A stretch of 64,000 bases of DNA from Petunia secreta (Eukaryota > Streptophyta > Magnoliopsida > Solanales > Solanaceae): positions 1,116,001-1,180,000 of the forward strand of contig JARKIP010000003.1 in assembly GCA_029990175.1 (NCBI GenBank). The letters are read 5' to 3'. The translations under genes and the position numbers were made by a program. Positions 1-10,656 of the stretch are shown here, in pieces. Numbering within the stretch: position 1 is the stretch's first letter; each line of letters begins with the position of its first letter. The notes below the pieces were generated by a model. That model searched no databases and was not told where the DNA came from. It saw only the letters and a list, made by a program, of their open reading frames with translations.

Positions 1-357
1 ACCCACCCCATGCAATCTCTCTATTTCCCTAACTTATTCTAAAAGAAAGGGGCTAAAATCGTTCTAAATCCTAAAATTTGGCCTAATCACGCAAAACACT
101 TATACAATAGACACAAGCTTATCAGTTTTCCCTTTCCCTTACCCTTTTCCTGACCCACAGAACTCCCTTCACCCCAAAACCCTCTAAGCCCGATCCCCCT
201 TCGCAAGAACCCAAAAAACACGAAATTTGAAATCATATCAGTCCAAAAATGGTCCCCTCCAGCTCATCCTCAATCGTACAAACCCATATCCAATTAGAGC
301 CGTTGGAGGGGGTCGTTTGGGTATTTTTCACAATCAAGAACCCTAAATTTTAGAGAT

Positions 358-365
358 ATAAAAGA
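358..365 (+). promoter_or_regulatory. TATA box of Ogre A 5' LTR
   Basis: TATAAAAG in an otherwise ordinary LTR stretch, repeated at 11143-11150 in the 3' LTR. It lies about 485 bp into the LTR, which gives a U3 of plausible size for a Tat element. The start of R is inferred, not seen. Confidence 0.6.
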
Positions 366-537
366 GCTGGGAATCTCATTATTGAAGGAGTGGCAGCCGT
401 GGAGAGAGATGAGAAAATTCAGAAAAACAGCAGAACAAACTCAAAATTTGTACATAGAAGGTTGGTTTTTAGTCTGGGATTCCAAGAAAATATAGTGTAG
501 ATGTTACTGTTCTCCTTGGTTTTTGTTTATCGCTTCT

Positions 538-605
538 TCGTAAGTCGAGTCGTCGACCTCGCTCGAGTCGACGACCTCGTTCGAGTCGCTTAGTCGAGTC
601 GCTTT
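538..605 (+). repeat. CpG-rich CGAGTCG repeat cluster in Ogre A leader
   Basis: Six or more copies of CGAGTCG or a one-base variant, including GTCGTCGAC and GTCGACGAC palindromic cores, lie about 180-240 bp after the TATA box. The same block is at 11323-11390 in the 3' LTR. It stands out from the AT-rich LTR and should be a dense target for CG methylation or a structured part of the transcript leader. Confidence 0.6.
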
Positions 606-3600
606 ACTTCGGATCCTCGCCCTGGATCGCTGCGTTAAAACAGGTAATAATCTTTAATCCCATTTCTGTTCTGCTCTTCACTTATGTATTGATTTTGTGA
701 AACATTTTGCTATCTCGCAATGTTCTCATTTCCTTTTAATCTAAACCTGTTTATAGCAAATGTGTCTGAACTATTTGGTTTATGTTAGTTTAATGTCGAC
801 TTGAGCCTATTTAACTGTCTGTGAGCATGTTGTATGAGTTCACTTTAAAGTTTTGATCTTTTGACTAATTGTGTATAGATAGTAGTTTGTTTAGTTAGTC
901 TTGCTTATTTTGGATCTCATTTTTACTTGATTAACTTAGGAGTTTAGCTCGTATAAATGTGTATAAAGATAAGGTTAGTGTAACTAATTTCTTGTCAGGT
1001 TTTCCTAGGACTTAGAAGCTGTTTAGTTAATTCTGCATAATGATATCATTGTAGTCCGGGAAATCAGTTGAGTATGGTCTAAAATTCTTCAGTGTTAGTC
1101 TAATTTCCTGGATTATTTGTGAATGAAAAGAGAGAGGCAATTGCAGCATTCTCCTTGAAATTGGTTCAGGTTTTCTGTGAGCTCTGGGGTCTGGTCCTTG
1201 ATTCTTGTGAGTTGTGTGAGGTCTGGTTCTTAGTTTATTAGATGTGAGAGGCTGTATTTCTATGTTCAGGTGTGTGTGTATTTGTTCAATTTGTGTCTAG
1301 TTGTGTTTTCAGCAGTGCCTCTGTCTGGTTGAAATGAGTGTGAGGGAGGTGAGTGTTTGTTCAGGTTTGTTGTTGCTGGAAGTTTAATGGGAATAGGAGT
1401 TGGTTTCTAGGGGTTGGAGTTAGTTGATTGGAGCTTGTCTAAGTTAGTTTGCAGGTGCCTGGGCAGTTCTTGGTGGTCTGTATTCAGGTGAGGATGTTCT
1501 GTTGGTTTCAAGGGATGATCACAGGTTGCTTAAATTGTTTCTGGTCATTGCAGGTGCAGGTAGTTAGCTTTAGGCCTTAAGGGGGTCTGCTTGGTTATTA
1601 GTTGCAGGGTCTGCTAGATATAGGAGCTGGATTTGATTTCTGGTGTTGTTAGCAAAGGTTTGAGGGGCCTGATTTCTAGTGAATTAAGATGGCAGCAGAT
1701 TGCAGGGGTTTCAGGAGAGGCATAATGGGTTTCCGTTGTTGTGTTAAGTATGCAGTTTAGCTAGTGTATGCAAGCAGGTGTGTTGGTGAGAGAGTGATGA
1801 GGCTGTGCGTATGTGCCTGGGGTTTCCTGTTTGCTCAGATGTTGTCAGGTGTTTGTGGGTGAGATTAGGGAGTAGGGTGTGAAGCGATGCAAGTAGTATA
1901 GAGGGTGCAGGGTGTTCAAAAGGAATCGGAGGGTGGATGAGCAATGAATAGAGGTTCTTTCTTGTTTCTGGGTCAGTCCTGGAGTAGTGTTGAGAATCTG
2001 TGAGTGTGAGAATGGCGCTGATAGTTCTTGGAGGATGTGTGAGAAGTTTGCTAGTGAATGGAGTTTATCGCTAGGTGCTAATTTCATAGTAACTTGTCCT
2101 TTGACATTGTTCCCTCTCTGTGTACTGTAAAGAGTTCATGTTGAGTAAGTTATTGCATGAAATCATGTTTTAGTGTTAAGTTGCTTCAGTTTCGTTTTAA
2201 AAAAGGAAGGTAGTTGATTCTTACTTAGGGAGTTTCAATTTTTAAAGTTATTTAAGTGAAGATCATGTTTCAAATTTTTAAAGTTCTTTTATTAATTCAT
2301 CAGGTTCTTAAATCCTATTTTGGAGCAGCATATGGCTGCTACATGTTAACTAATGTGTTATGAGCGCTTACTTGATGATTGTGGTGCCTCGATGTTTTAG
2401 GAACCTTGTTTTAGTGGTAACTTGTAAAGCTATATGCTAGCAGAATGTTTGGCTTGAATTTGTCTCATGTGGAAATTTTTAATTACAAGGGATACTCATT
2501 ATGTTGGTCTTGAATAAGCAGTATAAGTTGCCTTTTAGATTAAGTATCTTGTGCTGTCAGTTTTGCAGTACTTTACTTAATTAGTTTGTTACATTTATTT
2601 AATTTAATACGAATTACTCCTAATCCATTTCCTTTTCTCTGTTTTGTATGGCTCCATTGCGAGCTGAGTCTCGTTTGAGACTTACTTTGATAGGCCCAAT
2701 GTCAAGCCCGTTTTGCATCAACCTCTATTTGGTTCAAGTTCAGACTTTGTTCGTTGGGATAGGATTAGAAAATTGGTCATCCAGCCCGCTTTTCTGCACA
2801 TGTCTTCAGCTTTTAGCTGCTCTCGGGTTCTATCTTTTAACTCTTATCCTTCTTTTTTCCTTTAGAATATTTATGTAAACCTTGTAGAAATATTTTACTA
2901 ATATATATATGTATATAATTTGTTTGAGTTATTTGATTTACTTTTATGTTCATTTTCCTTTATTTTGAGCCGTTATTTAATTTGTTGCAAATCAGGCCAT
3001 CTAAGCAAATGCGTGCAAAATTTCGTAAATTTTCAAAACCACGATTAATAAGTGACTGTAAGAAAAGACTTCTATCTTATTGATACGAAGTAGTTTCTTT
3101 TAAAAAGTCAAAATTTATAAAGAAGTTTTAAATAACTTCTAAATGTCCCGAAACAACTTTGCAAAAAGCGACTTGAAACCTAAAGTTCCATCTTATGGTG
3201 AGAAACTTGGGTTTTAAGGTTGAAATTGAGTAAGTGTCGTTTATGTGCTATCACACACGAGTTGGCAAAGAAATTAGGACGATCAAATCGTTCATTTTCA
3301 AAAGAAAATGCGCTTTATTTATTTAATTTATTTTGAAAATAATTAAAGCTTTTGAATAAATTGTAAAATCTTTTGAAAACTTACTAAATTTAATTAGTTG
3401 AATTAATTAATAGTTCAATTAATTATTTTTTAGAAAATGCGCATAAATAGCACTTGCAAATATTTTGGAAACCTGTCGGATTAATCGTTTTTAACGGAAT
3501 TTCGAAAGTGCCTTAAAAACCTTCTTTCGAAATTAACAAAACCTCTTACCTTTAGAATCTCTGAAAGAAAGACCGTCTTTTATAAAAACGGAGTTTTGCA

Positions 3601-3734
3601 CGCATTTATTTATCTGGTTCCCTGTTTTTCCTTAAATTGGGTGGCGACTCCAAAAACTCCAAAAGAGTTAGTCCATCCTGTCGATATTCCTCAATTTAGC
3701 CTTTCAGGGTTAATTTTTTGGGGGTTCAACAGCA

Positions 3735-3752
3735 TGGCGACTCCGCTGGGGA
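3735..3752 (+). promoter_or_regulatory. Primer binding site of Ogre A
   Basis: TGGCGACTCCGCTGGGGA begins three bases after the 5' LTR end. It starts with TGG, as expected for a sequence complementary to a tRNA 3' CCA end. The identical 18 bases follow the 5' LTR of Ogre B at 37991. Tat/Ogre elements are known to use a tRNA primer of this kind, reported as tRNA-Arg; the identity is from family knowledge, not from a tRNA gene here. Confidence 0.9.
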
Positions 3753-5445
3753 ACAATAAAGGTTTTGACCATAAAGGTTTCCAATTATTTGCAACTAGCA
3801 TGCCTAATTTATTTGCTTTATTATATCTGTTTGTTTGGTTTGCCTTAGATTGTATGAATCATTTCTTTATTTGTGCATAGTCCGCATTCCGTTCATATTT
3901 CCTCCCTCATGGAGCCTGTCAATTCTCTTTCACCTCCTCGATTTCATCACGGGGTACCCGCTTGACGGGTAGCTATGCAGGAAGGGCATTGCCCTTACCT
4001 CACTCTTTGAAACTTCTTTCGTGTCACCAAAGTTAGTTGGGATATGGTTTGCCTGGTTTTGTCATGGCCGGTTTTACTGGTTTATGGGGCCAGGTTTATC
4101 CCGCATAGGTCTGAATCAGCCTCAACCGTTAGCCCACTCTTAGAAGGAGATTAGGTCATGCATGCATATACACCTTAGTTTGGACCCGGTCCTTGATACC
4201 GTTTCCAAGAATTAAGAAACCGCCCTTTTGTCAACGGGTTCTTGAAACCCAACGACAATGCATATTATGTGCTGTGTGATAACGAATCCTCAGTCCTAAC
4301 CATGTTTTGAGCAAAATCAGATTTGGAATTTTGTCTCCAATGTTGTCTTTAGGTCAAAATTGAAGAATTTAGCAGAATTGAGATCATAGACAGAATTGCA
4401 GTCAGGGGAAAGTTAGGCAGATTTGGTTGGTTCGTATTTTGGAGATAGTCTGGTGTGGTGAGATCTAAGAGGCGAAGCCCCTGGTGTCTTTAAAAGGATC
4501 AGTGGGGTCCCTCTCTTGAATGGCTTTGCGTGTGTGCAGGCCTATGTTGATTATCCAGCTGCAACTGTATAAAATTGAAGTATGCTTGTCGCATACTAGG
4601 AGAGCGAAGCCCCTGTGTCTTTGAATGACCAGTGGGGTCCCTCCTTGAAGACCAGTGCGGTCTTGGCTACCTAGGAAACTGAGAGGCTTAATCAAAGCCG
4701 AGGACCAGTGAGGAGCCCTATGAACAAGGTCTGTGAGCCTTGCAAAACCTAGGAAGCTGAGAGGCTTGTCCAAAGCCGAGGACCAGTGAGGTTTTTCTTG
4801 TAAAAGGTCAATTGGAACCTTTTATGATTTGCAGTCTGGTATTGTGAAGGCGGTTGGAAATCTCACCCCTGGATGTTGTAAATAATTGGGAGTTGTGTTT
4901 GGAAGAGTGTGGATGTTTACAAAGGTGTATGGGGATTGTTTCAGGTTTTAGGCATTTGAGTTTAGAATTTTGTGCAAATGTTGTGAAGAGCATGAGCTGT
5001 GTTGGAATTTCGAGTTGATACCAACTTTTGGAAGGTAGTTGGGATAACATAATTGCAGTGTCAAGGCGGAGAGTTGATTGTTATCAATTATTATTGCTTA
5101 CTCTAAATCTGAATTGCTCAAAACTGGCATGAACTATTTTTCGTTACCACTTGTTTGCGCGATTAGGCTTACCTCTAGCACAAAGAGGCACCTTACAGGG
5201 TAGGACGCGCCCGCATTTTCATTTACGCTTAACTAATTGTGATTGCCACATGTCAAACTTGCTTAAAATGCAAAGCGCTACGTGACGCGCGCTACGTGAT
5301 TGTATGCAATGTTGTTAATGACACGCAAACTAACATAGTTTACCTTTTGAATTTTTCTTTTGTTTGATTATTCCCCAAACAGAGAGAGTTTGATTCGTGT
5401 TGACTCCCGAGTTGGTTAAGTGTCTAATCTAAAGTGAAGTAAGCA
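3753..5445 (+). other. Untranslated leader of Ogre A between PBS and gag
   Basis: About 1.7 kb without a supported gene, as is usual for the long leaders of Tat/Ogre elements. It holds the repeats at 4466-4793 and a direct repeat GCGCTACGTGA at 5275 and 5289. No plant mobile domain ORF1 is present here, unlike the equivalent part of Ogre B. Confidence 0.7.
4466..4793 (+). repeat. Degenerate repeats with small hairpins in Ogre A leader
   Basis: Two copies of a unit reading GCGAAGCCCCTG..CAGTGGGGTCCCTC start near 4473 and 4602. Two copies of a second unit, with ACCTAGGAA then CTGAGAGGCTT and AAAGCCGAGGACCAGTGAGG, start near 4669 and 4747 (period about 78 bp). The second unit contains a GGCTT/AAGCC stem. 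These are non-coding by position, and their role is unknown. Confidence 0.7.
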
Positions 5446-7287
5446 ATGACTGATAATCAGACTGGTATCCCTGCATCTTCTAATGAGCAAGCAGTTGTTG
5501 TTCCTGATGAACAAATAGCTAGAATGGCTAAGCAGATTGAGTGTATGCAAGCTGAACTAGACAGAATGAAAGGGTCGAGCCACCAAAACACGCCAGCCGG
5601 ACTATCAACTCTGCATCCCAATGTTGAAACTGCCAATCCGAACACACCTTTAAATTCCAGTGTCATTCATATGCCTGCACCAGTTAACAACATCCCAAAT
5701 GCATTCATTAACCAGAACAACTTGTCTCACTATCAATATTTACTTGCCAAAGATACTCCTCGTCCTCCACAATCCAAAGCACCTATTTCTATGGCTGTTG
5801 CTCCTCAAAATGCCAATGATCCAAGACAAGGATATCCTGAAGCCCAATACTATGAGCATGACCCCAATGGCAAGAACGTGGATTTCACTAACTATGTGCC
5901 ACAAAGTGAAATCTCCGTAACCGTGAAAAAATGGGGAAGGACAGTTGAGCAAGGGGAGATAATCCAAACAATGAAAATCATGCAGCAATCCATTAAAGAT
6001 TTGCAAGTGTCTAGAGGGCGTCAAAGTATCTCCTATCGCAATCTTTATCTATACCCTGACGTTGCTCTTCCTCCCGGGTTTAAAGTGCCAAAATTTGATA
6101 TGTATGATGGTCATAGTGACCCATTTGTTCATTTGACCAAATATATCAACCGAATGAGGGTTGCGGGAGGTAAAGAGGAACTTCTGATGGCCTTCTTCAA
6201 TCATAGTCTAGAAGGTATTGCTGCTGAATGGTTTTCAAGACAGGATATAAGCAAGTGGAGTGAGTTTGATGACATAGCCAATGATTTTACAAAGCAGTTT
6301 GAGTACAATGTCGAGGTGGCTCCTGACCTTATAACCCTGTCCAATATGAAGAAGAAACCAACAGAAACCTTTAGGGAATACGCACTGAGATGGCGAGAAC
6401 AGGCTGGAAGGGTGCAACCACCAATGAATGAGAAAGACATGGTGAAGTACTTCATCCGAGCTCAAAATGATTCTTATTACATGCACTTGCTCCCTATGAT
6501 GGGTAAACCCTATTCTGAACTTCTTATGATGGGAGAAATGATTGAAGAAGGGATTAAGACGGGGAGAATTGTAAGTTTTGCTACAGTGAAAGCAACTGCG
6601 CAAGCCATCCAGACTGGTTTGGGAAATTTAGAGGAAAAAGAGAAGGAAGTTGGCATTATTACTACCAAGAACTCATTATCCCAGCCTACTCACCAAAGCA
6701 ATCCACATCCAGGCTACAATGCTCAACCCGTTTACTACCAGCAATCATTTGGCCACCAATCAGAAATTACCAATCCCCAAGTCCGCACTTTTCAAAATCG
6801 CCTAGCCGTACTAAAGCCACGCACTAATCCTGTCAAGAAGACATATAAAACCTACACACCTTTAGCGGAACCTTACAGTCAGCTTTATGAAAGGCTAAGG
6901 GCAGCTGGAGTGATTCACCCTATTGCTGATGCAACTCCTAATCCTCTTCCAAAATGGTTCGATGGAACTAAGCATTGTACCTATCATTCAGGGGCTCCAG
7001 GGCATGACACTGAAAATTGCCACAGTCTAAAAAATGCCGTTGAAACTCTAATCCAAGAAGGTTCGATTCAACTCATTGGGAATATACCTGCTGATAATAA
7101 CCCTTTGGTAGATGATGAGTATGGCATACACTTGATATCAGTTGATGAGGCTGAAAAAGGGACCATTGTGATCCCAAAGAGCCAAACAACAAAGAAGAGC
7201 TCTCGAACTTACAAAGTCGGGAGGACCAAAAGCTTTCAACACAGAGGACAAATCAAGACAAACCCAAACTGGGGCAGATTTTATTGA
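5446..7287 (+). CDS. gag: Gag protein of Ogre A (intact)
   Basis: A 613-residue open frame starting at the first ATG after the leader. The N-terminal 200 residues are polar, with a short predicted coiled coil near residues 20-45. The retrotransposon gag core runs from about residue 215 to 340 and is recognisable by the W-F pattern near 250 and by FREYALRWREQAGRV near 308-322. A Tat-type zinc-like motif of the form C-x2-H-x5-H-x4-C, with the sequence HSGAPGHDTENC, lies near 512-525. Gag coats the RNA and builds the virus-like particle in the cytoplasm. It aligns well with the broken gag of Ogre B (41686-43400). The frame ends at a stop where Ogre B continues into protease, so Gag cannot be processed by an element-encoded enzyme. 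A long intact frame amid broken ones fits a young insertion. Confidence 0.93.
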   Translation: MTDNQTGIPASSNEQAVVVPDEQIARMAKQIECMQAELDRMKGSSHQNTPAGLSTLHPNVETANPNTPLNSSVIHMPAPVNNIPNAFINQNNLSHYQYLLAKDTPRPPQSKAPISMAVAPQNANDPRQGYPEAQYYEHDPNGKNVDFTNYVPQSEISVTVKKWGRTVEQGEIIQTMKIMQQSIKDLQVSRGRQSISYRNLYLYPDVALPPGFKVPKFDMYDGHSDPFVHLTKYINRMRVAGGKEELLMAFFNHSLEGIAAEWFSRQDISKWSEFDDIANDFTKQFEYNVEVAPDLITLSNMKKKPTETFREYALRWREQAGRVQPPMNEKDMVKYFIRAQNDSYYMHLLPMMGKPYSELLMMGEMIEEGIKTGRIVSFATVKATAQAIQTGLGNLEEKEKEVGIITTKNSLSQPTHQSNPHPGYNAQPVYYQQSFGHQSEITNPQVRTFQNRLAVLKPRTNPVKKTYKTYTPLAEPYSQLYERLRAAGVIHPIADATPNPLPKWFDGTKHCTYHSGAPGHDTENCHSLKNAVETLIQEGSIQLIGNIPADNNPLVDDEYGIHLISVDEAEKGTIVIPKSQTTKKSSRTYKVGRTKSFQHRGQIKTNPNWGRFY

Positions 7288-7419
7288 AGAAATTTTGTTG
7301 CCAAAGAAGGTAAAGTAAATCCCTAGCCAATATCAAATCAAGAACAATCGAGAGATACTACATTTGACAAGTGGAAAATCAGTCTTTTCATTTCAATGTA
7401 ATTTTCTATGTAATGTGAA

Positions 7420-7455
7420 CTACGCGTAACCTGATTCCCAAGGCGGGATACGTAA
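7420..7455 (+). other. 3'-UTR hairpin, copy 1 (Ogre A)
   Basis: Outer stem TACG (7421) with CGTA (7451), conserved CTGATT, then an inner stem TCCC (7436) with GGGA (7445). It is the first of a repeated hairpin found six times in the two Tat-type elements. It lies just after gag. Confidence 0.6.
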
Positions 7456-7523
7456 GCAACTCACATAGAGCTTGGTTACACTAGCGTAGGATTCCCCTAT
7501 TTCCTCTTTTATGTAATTCTGAA

Positions 7524-7564
7524 CTACTTTTAGTCTGATTCCTGGAATGGCAACAGGATAAGTA
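7524..7564 (+). other. 3'-UTR hairpin, copy 2 (Ogre A)
   Basis: Outer stem TACTT (7525) with AAGTA (7560); inner stem TCCT (7540) with AGGA (7555). Relative to the TACGT/ACGTA form, both arms have changed together, so pairing is kept. Confidence 0.6.
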
Positions 7565-7733
7565 AGCAATCCACATCGGACTCGATCAAACTATTGTAAT
7601 GCTTTAGGCTTGTTTATCTTTTATGATGTAATGCCGAACTATGCATCTGAGCAGATGCGTGGATTTTCCAATTCGGATACGGCTTCGTATTTAGATTGCC
7701 ATATTTTCCCCAAAAATCTTTATGTAAGCAGAA

Positions 7734-7769
7734 CTACGCACGGTCTGATTCCCAAGGAGGGATACGTAG
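7734..7769 (+). other. 3'-UTR hairpin, copy 3 (Ogre A)
   Basis: Outer stem CTACG (7734) with CGTAG (7765); inner stem TCCC (7750) with GGGA (7759). It is followed by GCGCTCTCAACGGGCTCGA, similar to the text after the other copies. Confidence 0.65.
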
Positions 7770-7805
7770 GCGCTCTCAACGGGCTCGACTCTATAATATT
7801 AAAAT

Positions 7806-8035
7806 TTTCAGTCTCCCCTAAGGCAAGCAACTGGGGCAATTTTGCAAGATATTTTGAAAGTTTGAAAGATAGCAACTGGGGCAATTTTGCAAAAATAATT
7901 CGAAGATATGGAAGATAGAAGCGGGGGCAAATTTTGCAAAATAAGTTGGAAAATTTGAAAGATAGCAACTGGGGCGGATTTTGCAAAGCGAGTTGAAGGC
8001 GTAAAGATCATAACTGGGGCAGATTTTGCAAAAGC
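7806..8035 (+). repeat. AACTGGGGCA repeats in Ogre A 3' UTR
   Basis: Five diverged units of about 45-60 bp, each with AACTGGGGCA or GCGGGGGCA, then a T-rich ATTTTGCAAA. The same AACTGGGGCA motif recurs at 10283 and in Ogre B at 49280. The G run resembles the element's PPT core GAGGGGCAGC, so these may be decayed or decoy PPT-like sites. That is inference. Confidence 0.65.
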
Positions 8036-8864
8036 CGTATTGCTTGACAAAGATAAATTGGCGAAGTTTCGAGAGTTATTTTGAGGGATAATGCAGAATT
8101 GCAAAGATAAAGGACGTTCAATATGTTCAATATATGTCACCATCTGAAATACGACAGAATTCATTAGCCAAGTCTAAAAAGACGGATCACAAATCTAGGC
8201 AGAGTGAGAAAAGGAAGCAGTTGAAGGATGAAGGCTCGAGTCAGCATGAATCAAACGCTCCCCCTCCCTCCCAAAACTAACAATTTTTCTTTGAGTGCAG
8301 GGATTCTCAAAAAGCAGCAAAATGAGGAAAACTAGCAACCATCAATTACTCGGAGATTATTTGTCATACACATTGGACAATGTTGCCAAGATAATCAACC
8401 GAGATTAGAAGCGTTATTTGATTCATCGCATACGCGAAATGATTTTATTTTTCCCTCTATTTCGCCCTTGCTTAATCAAAACCTTATTGCTTTATTAACA
8501 ATTTTGCTTTACTCTTTGCAGGATTTAAGCATTAACTTCAGTTTTACTCAAGAACAACACTCAACCCTTTATGGCGTCACCAAATATAAGCCGGACGGCT
8601 TAAACTCTTGCTTTACATCTCCTTTATCTTTGACCTTTTCCTGTCTATATGAATTTAATGAAAACTTTATTTTGCAGGCCATTTATTTTACAAGTGTCAA
8701 CGTCAAGTCTATTGGTGACAACCGAAGACATTACTTTATTGTCATTATTTACCGCAGACAACCCGTGATATTATTTTGACAAAATTGTTACCAAAACTTG
8801 TCATAGACACTTGATTGAGGTATCATTGGTACCGCGGACCATCAAGGATGTTATTATTGAAGAA
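8036..8864 (+). other. Ogre A 3' UTR spacer
   Basis: Non-coding stretch between two repeat blocks. I see no domain, RNA gene or promoter. The last 150 bp carry diverged fragments of the minisatellite that follows. Confidence 0.5.
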
Positions 8865-9935
8865 AATAGTCTTTATATCGGATCCATCATACACAATCGA
8901 TGGTATTATTTTAAGGGATTTTCTACTTTTGATCTATCGTACACAATCGGTAGTAGTATTCTGATGGCTTACTATATGTGAATCATCGTATACATCGGTG
9001 ATATTATTCCAATGGCTTTATGAATTGGGATCATCGCACACAATCAGTGGTATTTCTCCAGCAGTTTCTTATATTAGATCTAACGTACACAATCGATGGT
9101 ATTATTCAAATGGCTTCAGTTTCTTGGAATTGTCGTACACAATCAGTAATATTGTTCCAATGGCCCTCTTATATTGGATCAATCGTACACAATCGACAAT
9201 ATTATTCCAATGGCTTTGCGGATCCATCGTACACAATCGATGATTTTATTCCAAAGGCTTTTATATCGGATTCATCGTCCCCAACCGATGGTATTCTGTC
9301 AAGGGTTTTCTACTTTGGGTCTATCGTATACAATCGGTAGAATTATTCCAATAACATTCTTATATTGGGTCAATCATATACAATTGGTGATTTTATTCCA
9401 ACGACTTTTTTTTTATATATCGGATTTATCGTATACAATCGGTTTTATTATCTCAACGGGTTTATTATGATAGTTTTATTATCCAGTCTATCGCATACAA
9501 TCGAAGACATTATTATTGCAGCCTATCGTAGACATTCGAAGGCCTTGTCATTTGAAGCCTACCATAGACAATCGGAGGCCCTGTTATGAAGTATACCGTA
9601 AACAATCGGAGACATCACATTTACCAAGTCTACCGTGGACAATCGGAGGCGTGGTTCTTTATCAAGTCTATCGTATACAATCGAAGACATTATCATTGAA
9701 GCCTACCATAAACAATTGGAGGTCTTTTATGAAGCCTATCGTAGACAATCGAAGGCGCTATTGTTATGGAGCCTACCGTAAACAATCGGGGGGCCTCATT
9801 ATGAAGTCTATCGAAAACAATCGAAGATGTCACCATCATTTGAAGCCTACCATAAACAATTGGAGGCCTTTATATAAAGCCTATCGTAGACAATCGAAGG
9901 CGCTATTGTTATGAATTCTACCATAGACAACTGGA
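8865..9935 (+). repeat. Minisatellite in Ogre A 3' UTR
   Basis: About twenty diverged units of roughly 55-65 bp share the core ATCGTANACAATCG. Two blocks differ in the filler. From 8870 to about 9480 it is GGTATTATTCCAATGGCTT with TTATATTGGAT. From about 9490 to 9935 it is AGGCC with TTATGAAGCCTA. The core itself has ATCG..CGAT arms. Tat-lineage elements are known to carry fast-changing tandem repeats in the 3' UTR that can seed satellites. Short open frames here are a by-product of the period and are not genes. Confidence 0.9.
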
Positions 9936-9950
9936 GACTCGATCATGAGT

Positions 9951-9970
9951 CATTGCCGAAAGGCGGCATT
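9951..9970 (+). other. GNRA-tetraloop hairpin in Ogre A
   Basis: GCC, GAAA loop, GGC (9955-9964) at the end of the minisatellite. The loop type matches the two hairpins at the equivalent place in Ogre B (49721 and 49788), although the lower stem is shorter here. Confidence 0.4.
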
Positions 9971-10640
9971 TCTATCCATATATTTTATTTAAGTCTACTT
10001 TATGTTTCTATGGATTGAAGTCCTTTATTGTTTTATCTTCAGTCTACCAATGGCCCTGAAGTCATCTTGCCTCACAAAGCCGGATTTCTTCTAGTTGATT
10101 GGAGACGAGCTTGTCATTGACATTGAAACCAGCATCTACAAATTTCATTCATTATCTATTTCTTACTCCATTTATTAAGTCTTATTTGCAGTTACACGCT
10201 TGCCGTTTGTCGAGTTTATTACAGGATATTAGCAGCACCGCAACAGCATTTGGAGCATAACGTGGAACTCTTTCTTAGCAGTGAACTGGGGCAATCGTTG
10301 ATATGAGCTAGACTCGTCAACGAAGATCTGAAGAATCGCACTCGAACAAGCAAATTCTATCCTAATCTTTTGTCTTCAGATTAGGACGGCCAGTTTGGAT
10401 TATTTCCTATTCATGCGTCTTTTTCTATCAATCGTGCGAAGTTTTGTGCCTAAGTGTCGTCGAACTACATATGGCCTGATTCTCTTTCAGCCTGAGATAT
10501 GTAGGCAACTAAAAAACCGGAGTTCAGCCATGTCCATAAGCCTCGTACTTTGGTCCTTGGAATCGAAGTCCTTGGTTTTATCGTGACAAAATTGGCTTTA
10601 TGTCAACTTCTTTACCCTAAAAACTCTTTCATCCTTTTTG
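9971..10640 (+). other. Terminal 3' UTR of Ogre A
   Basis: Non-coding tail between the minisatellite and the PPT. It contains one AACTGGGGCA motif (10283) and the fourth hairpin copy (10465-10504). Nothing else is recognisable. Confidence 0.5.
10465..10504 (+). other. 3'-UTR hairpin, copy 4 (Ogre A)
   Basis: Seven-pair outer stem CTACATA (10465) with TATGTAG (10498), inner CTC (10482) with GAG (10494). Compared with CTACGT/ACGTAG in other copies, both arms differ by matched changes, the clearest covariation in the set. Confidence 0.7.
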
Positions 10641-10642
10641 GG

Positions 10643-10656
10643 TAAAGAGGGGCAGC
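10643..10656 (+). promoter_or_regulatory. Polypurine tract of Ogre A
   Basis: TAAAGAGGGGCAGC lies immediately before the 3' LTR. Ogre B has the same tract (CAAAGAGGGGCAGC) before its 3' LTR. The PPT primes plus-strand DNA synthesis. Confidence 0.85.

Larger units (their letters stand above)
1..3731 (+). repeat. 5' LTR of Ogre A (left end truncated by window)
   Basis: Direct repeat of 10786-14516, ending in CA at 3731 just before the PBS. Differences from the 3' copy are scattered single bases, for example near 116, 309, 485, 1763, 1933, 2577, 2892 and 3687. It contains a TATA box at 358 and a CpG-rich cluster at 540-605. Short open frames inside, such as 2648-2878, lie wholly in the LTR and show no domain, so I do not call them genes. 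Confidence 0.95.

Noticed and set aside
1744..2087. Two minus-strand frames in the Ogre A LTR, repeated at 12529-12872
   Set aside because: Both lie wholly in the LTR. The second copy follows from the LTR repeat, and no domain or promoter supports them.
2648..2878. 76-codon hydrophobic frame with ATG in both Ogre A LTRs (also 13433-13663)
   Set aside because: Its conservation only reflects the young age of the LTR pair. No similar frame occurs in the Ogre B LTR and there is no recognisable domain.
3735..3752. tRNA gene
   Set aside because: Only the part complementary to a tRNA 3' end is present. There is no cloverleaf, so it is a primer binding site.
8998..9914. Several open frames in the Ogre A minisatellite
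   Set aside because: They arise from repeat units whose period keeps one frame open. The products are simple repeats in several frames at once.
8865..9935. CRISPR-like array of short repeats with spacers
   Set aside because: Units are diverged and the fillers are related to one another. It is a minisatellite inside a plant retrotransposon, and no cas gene is present.
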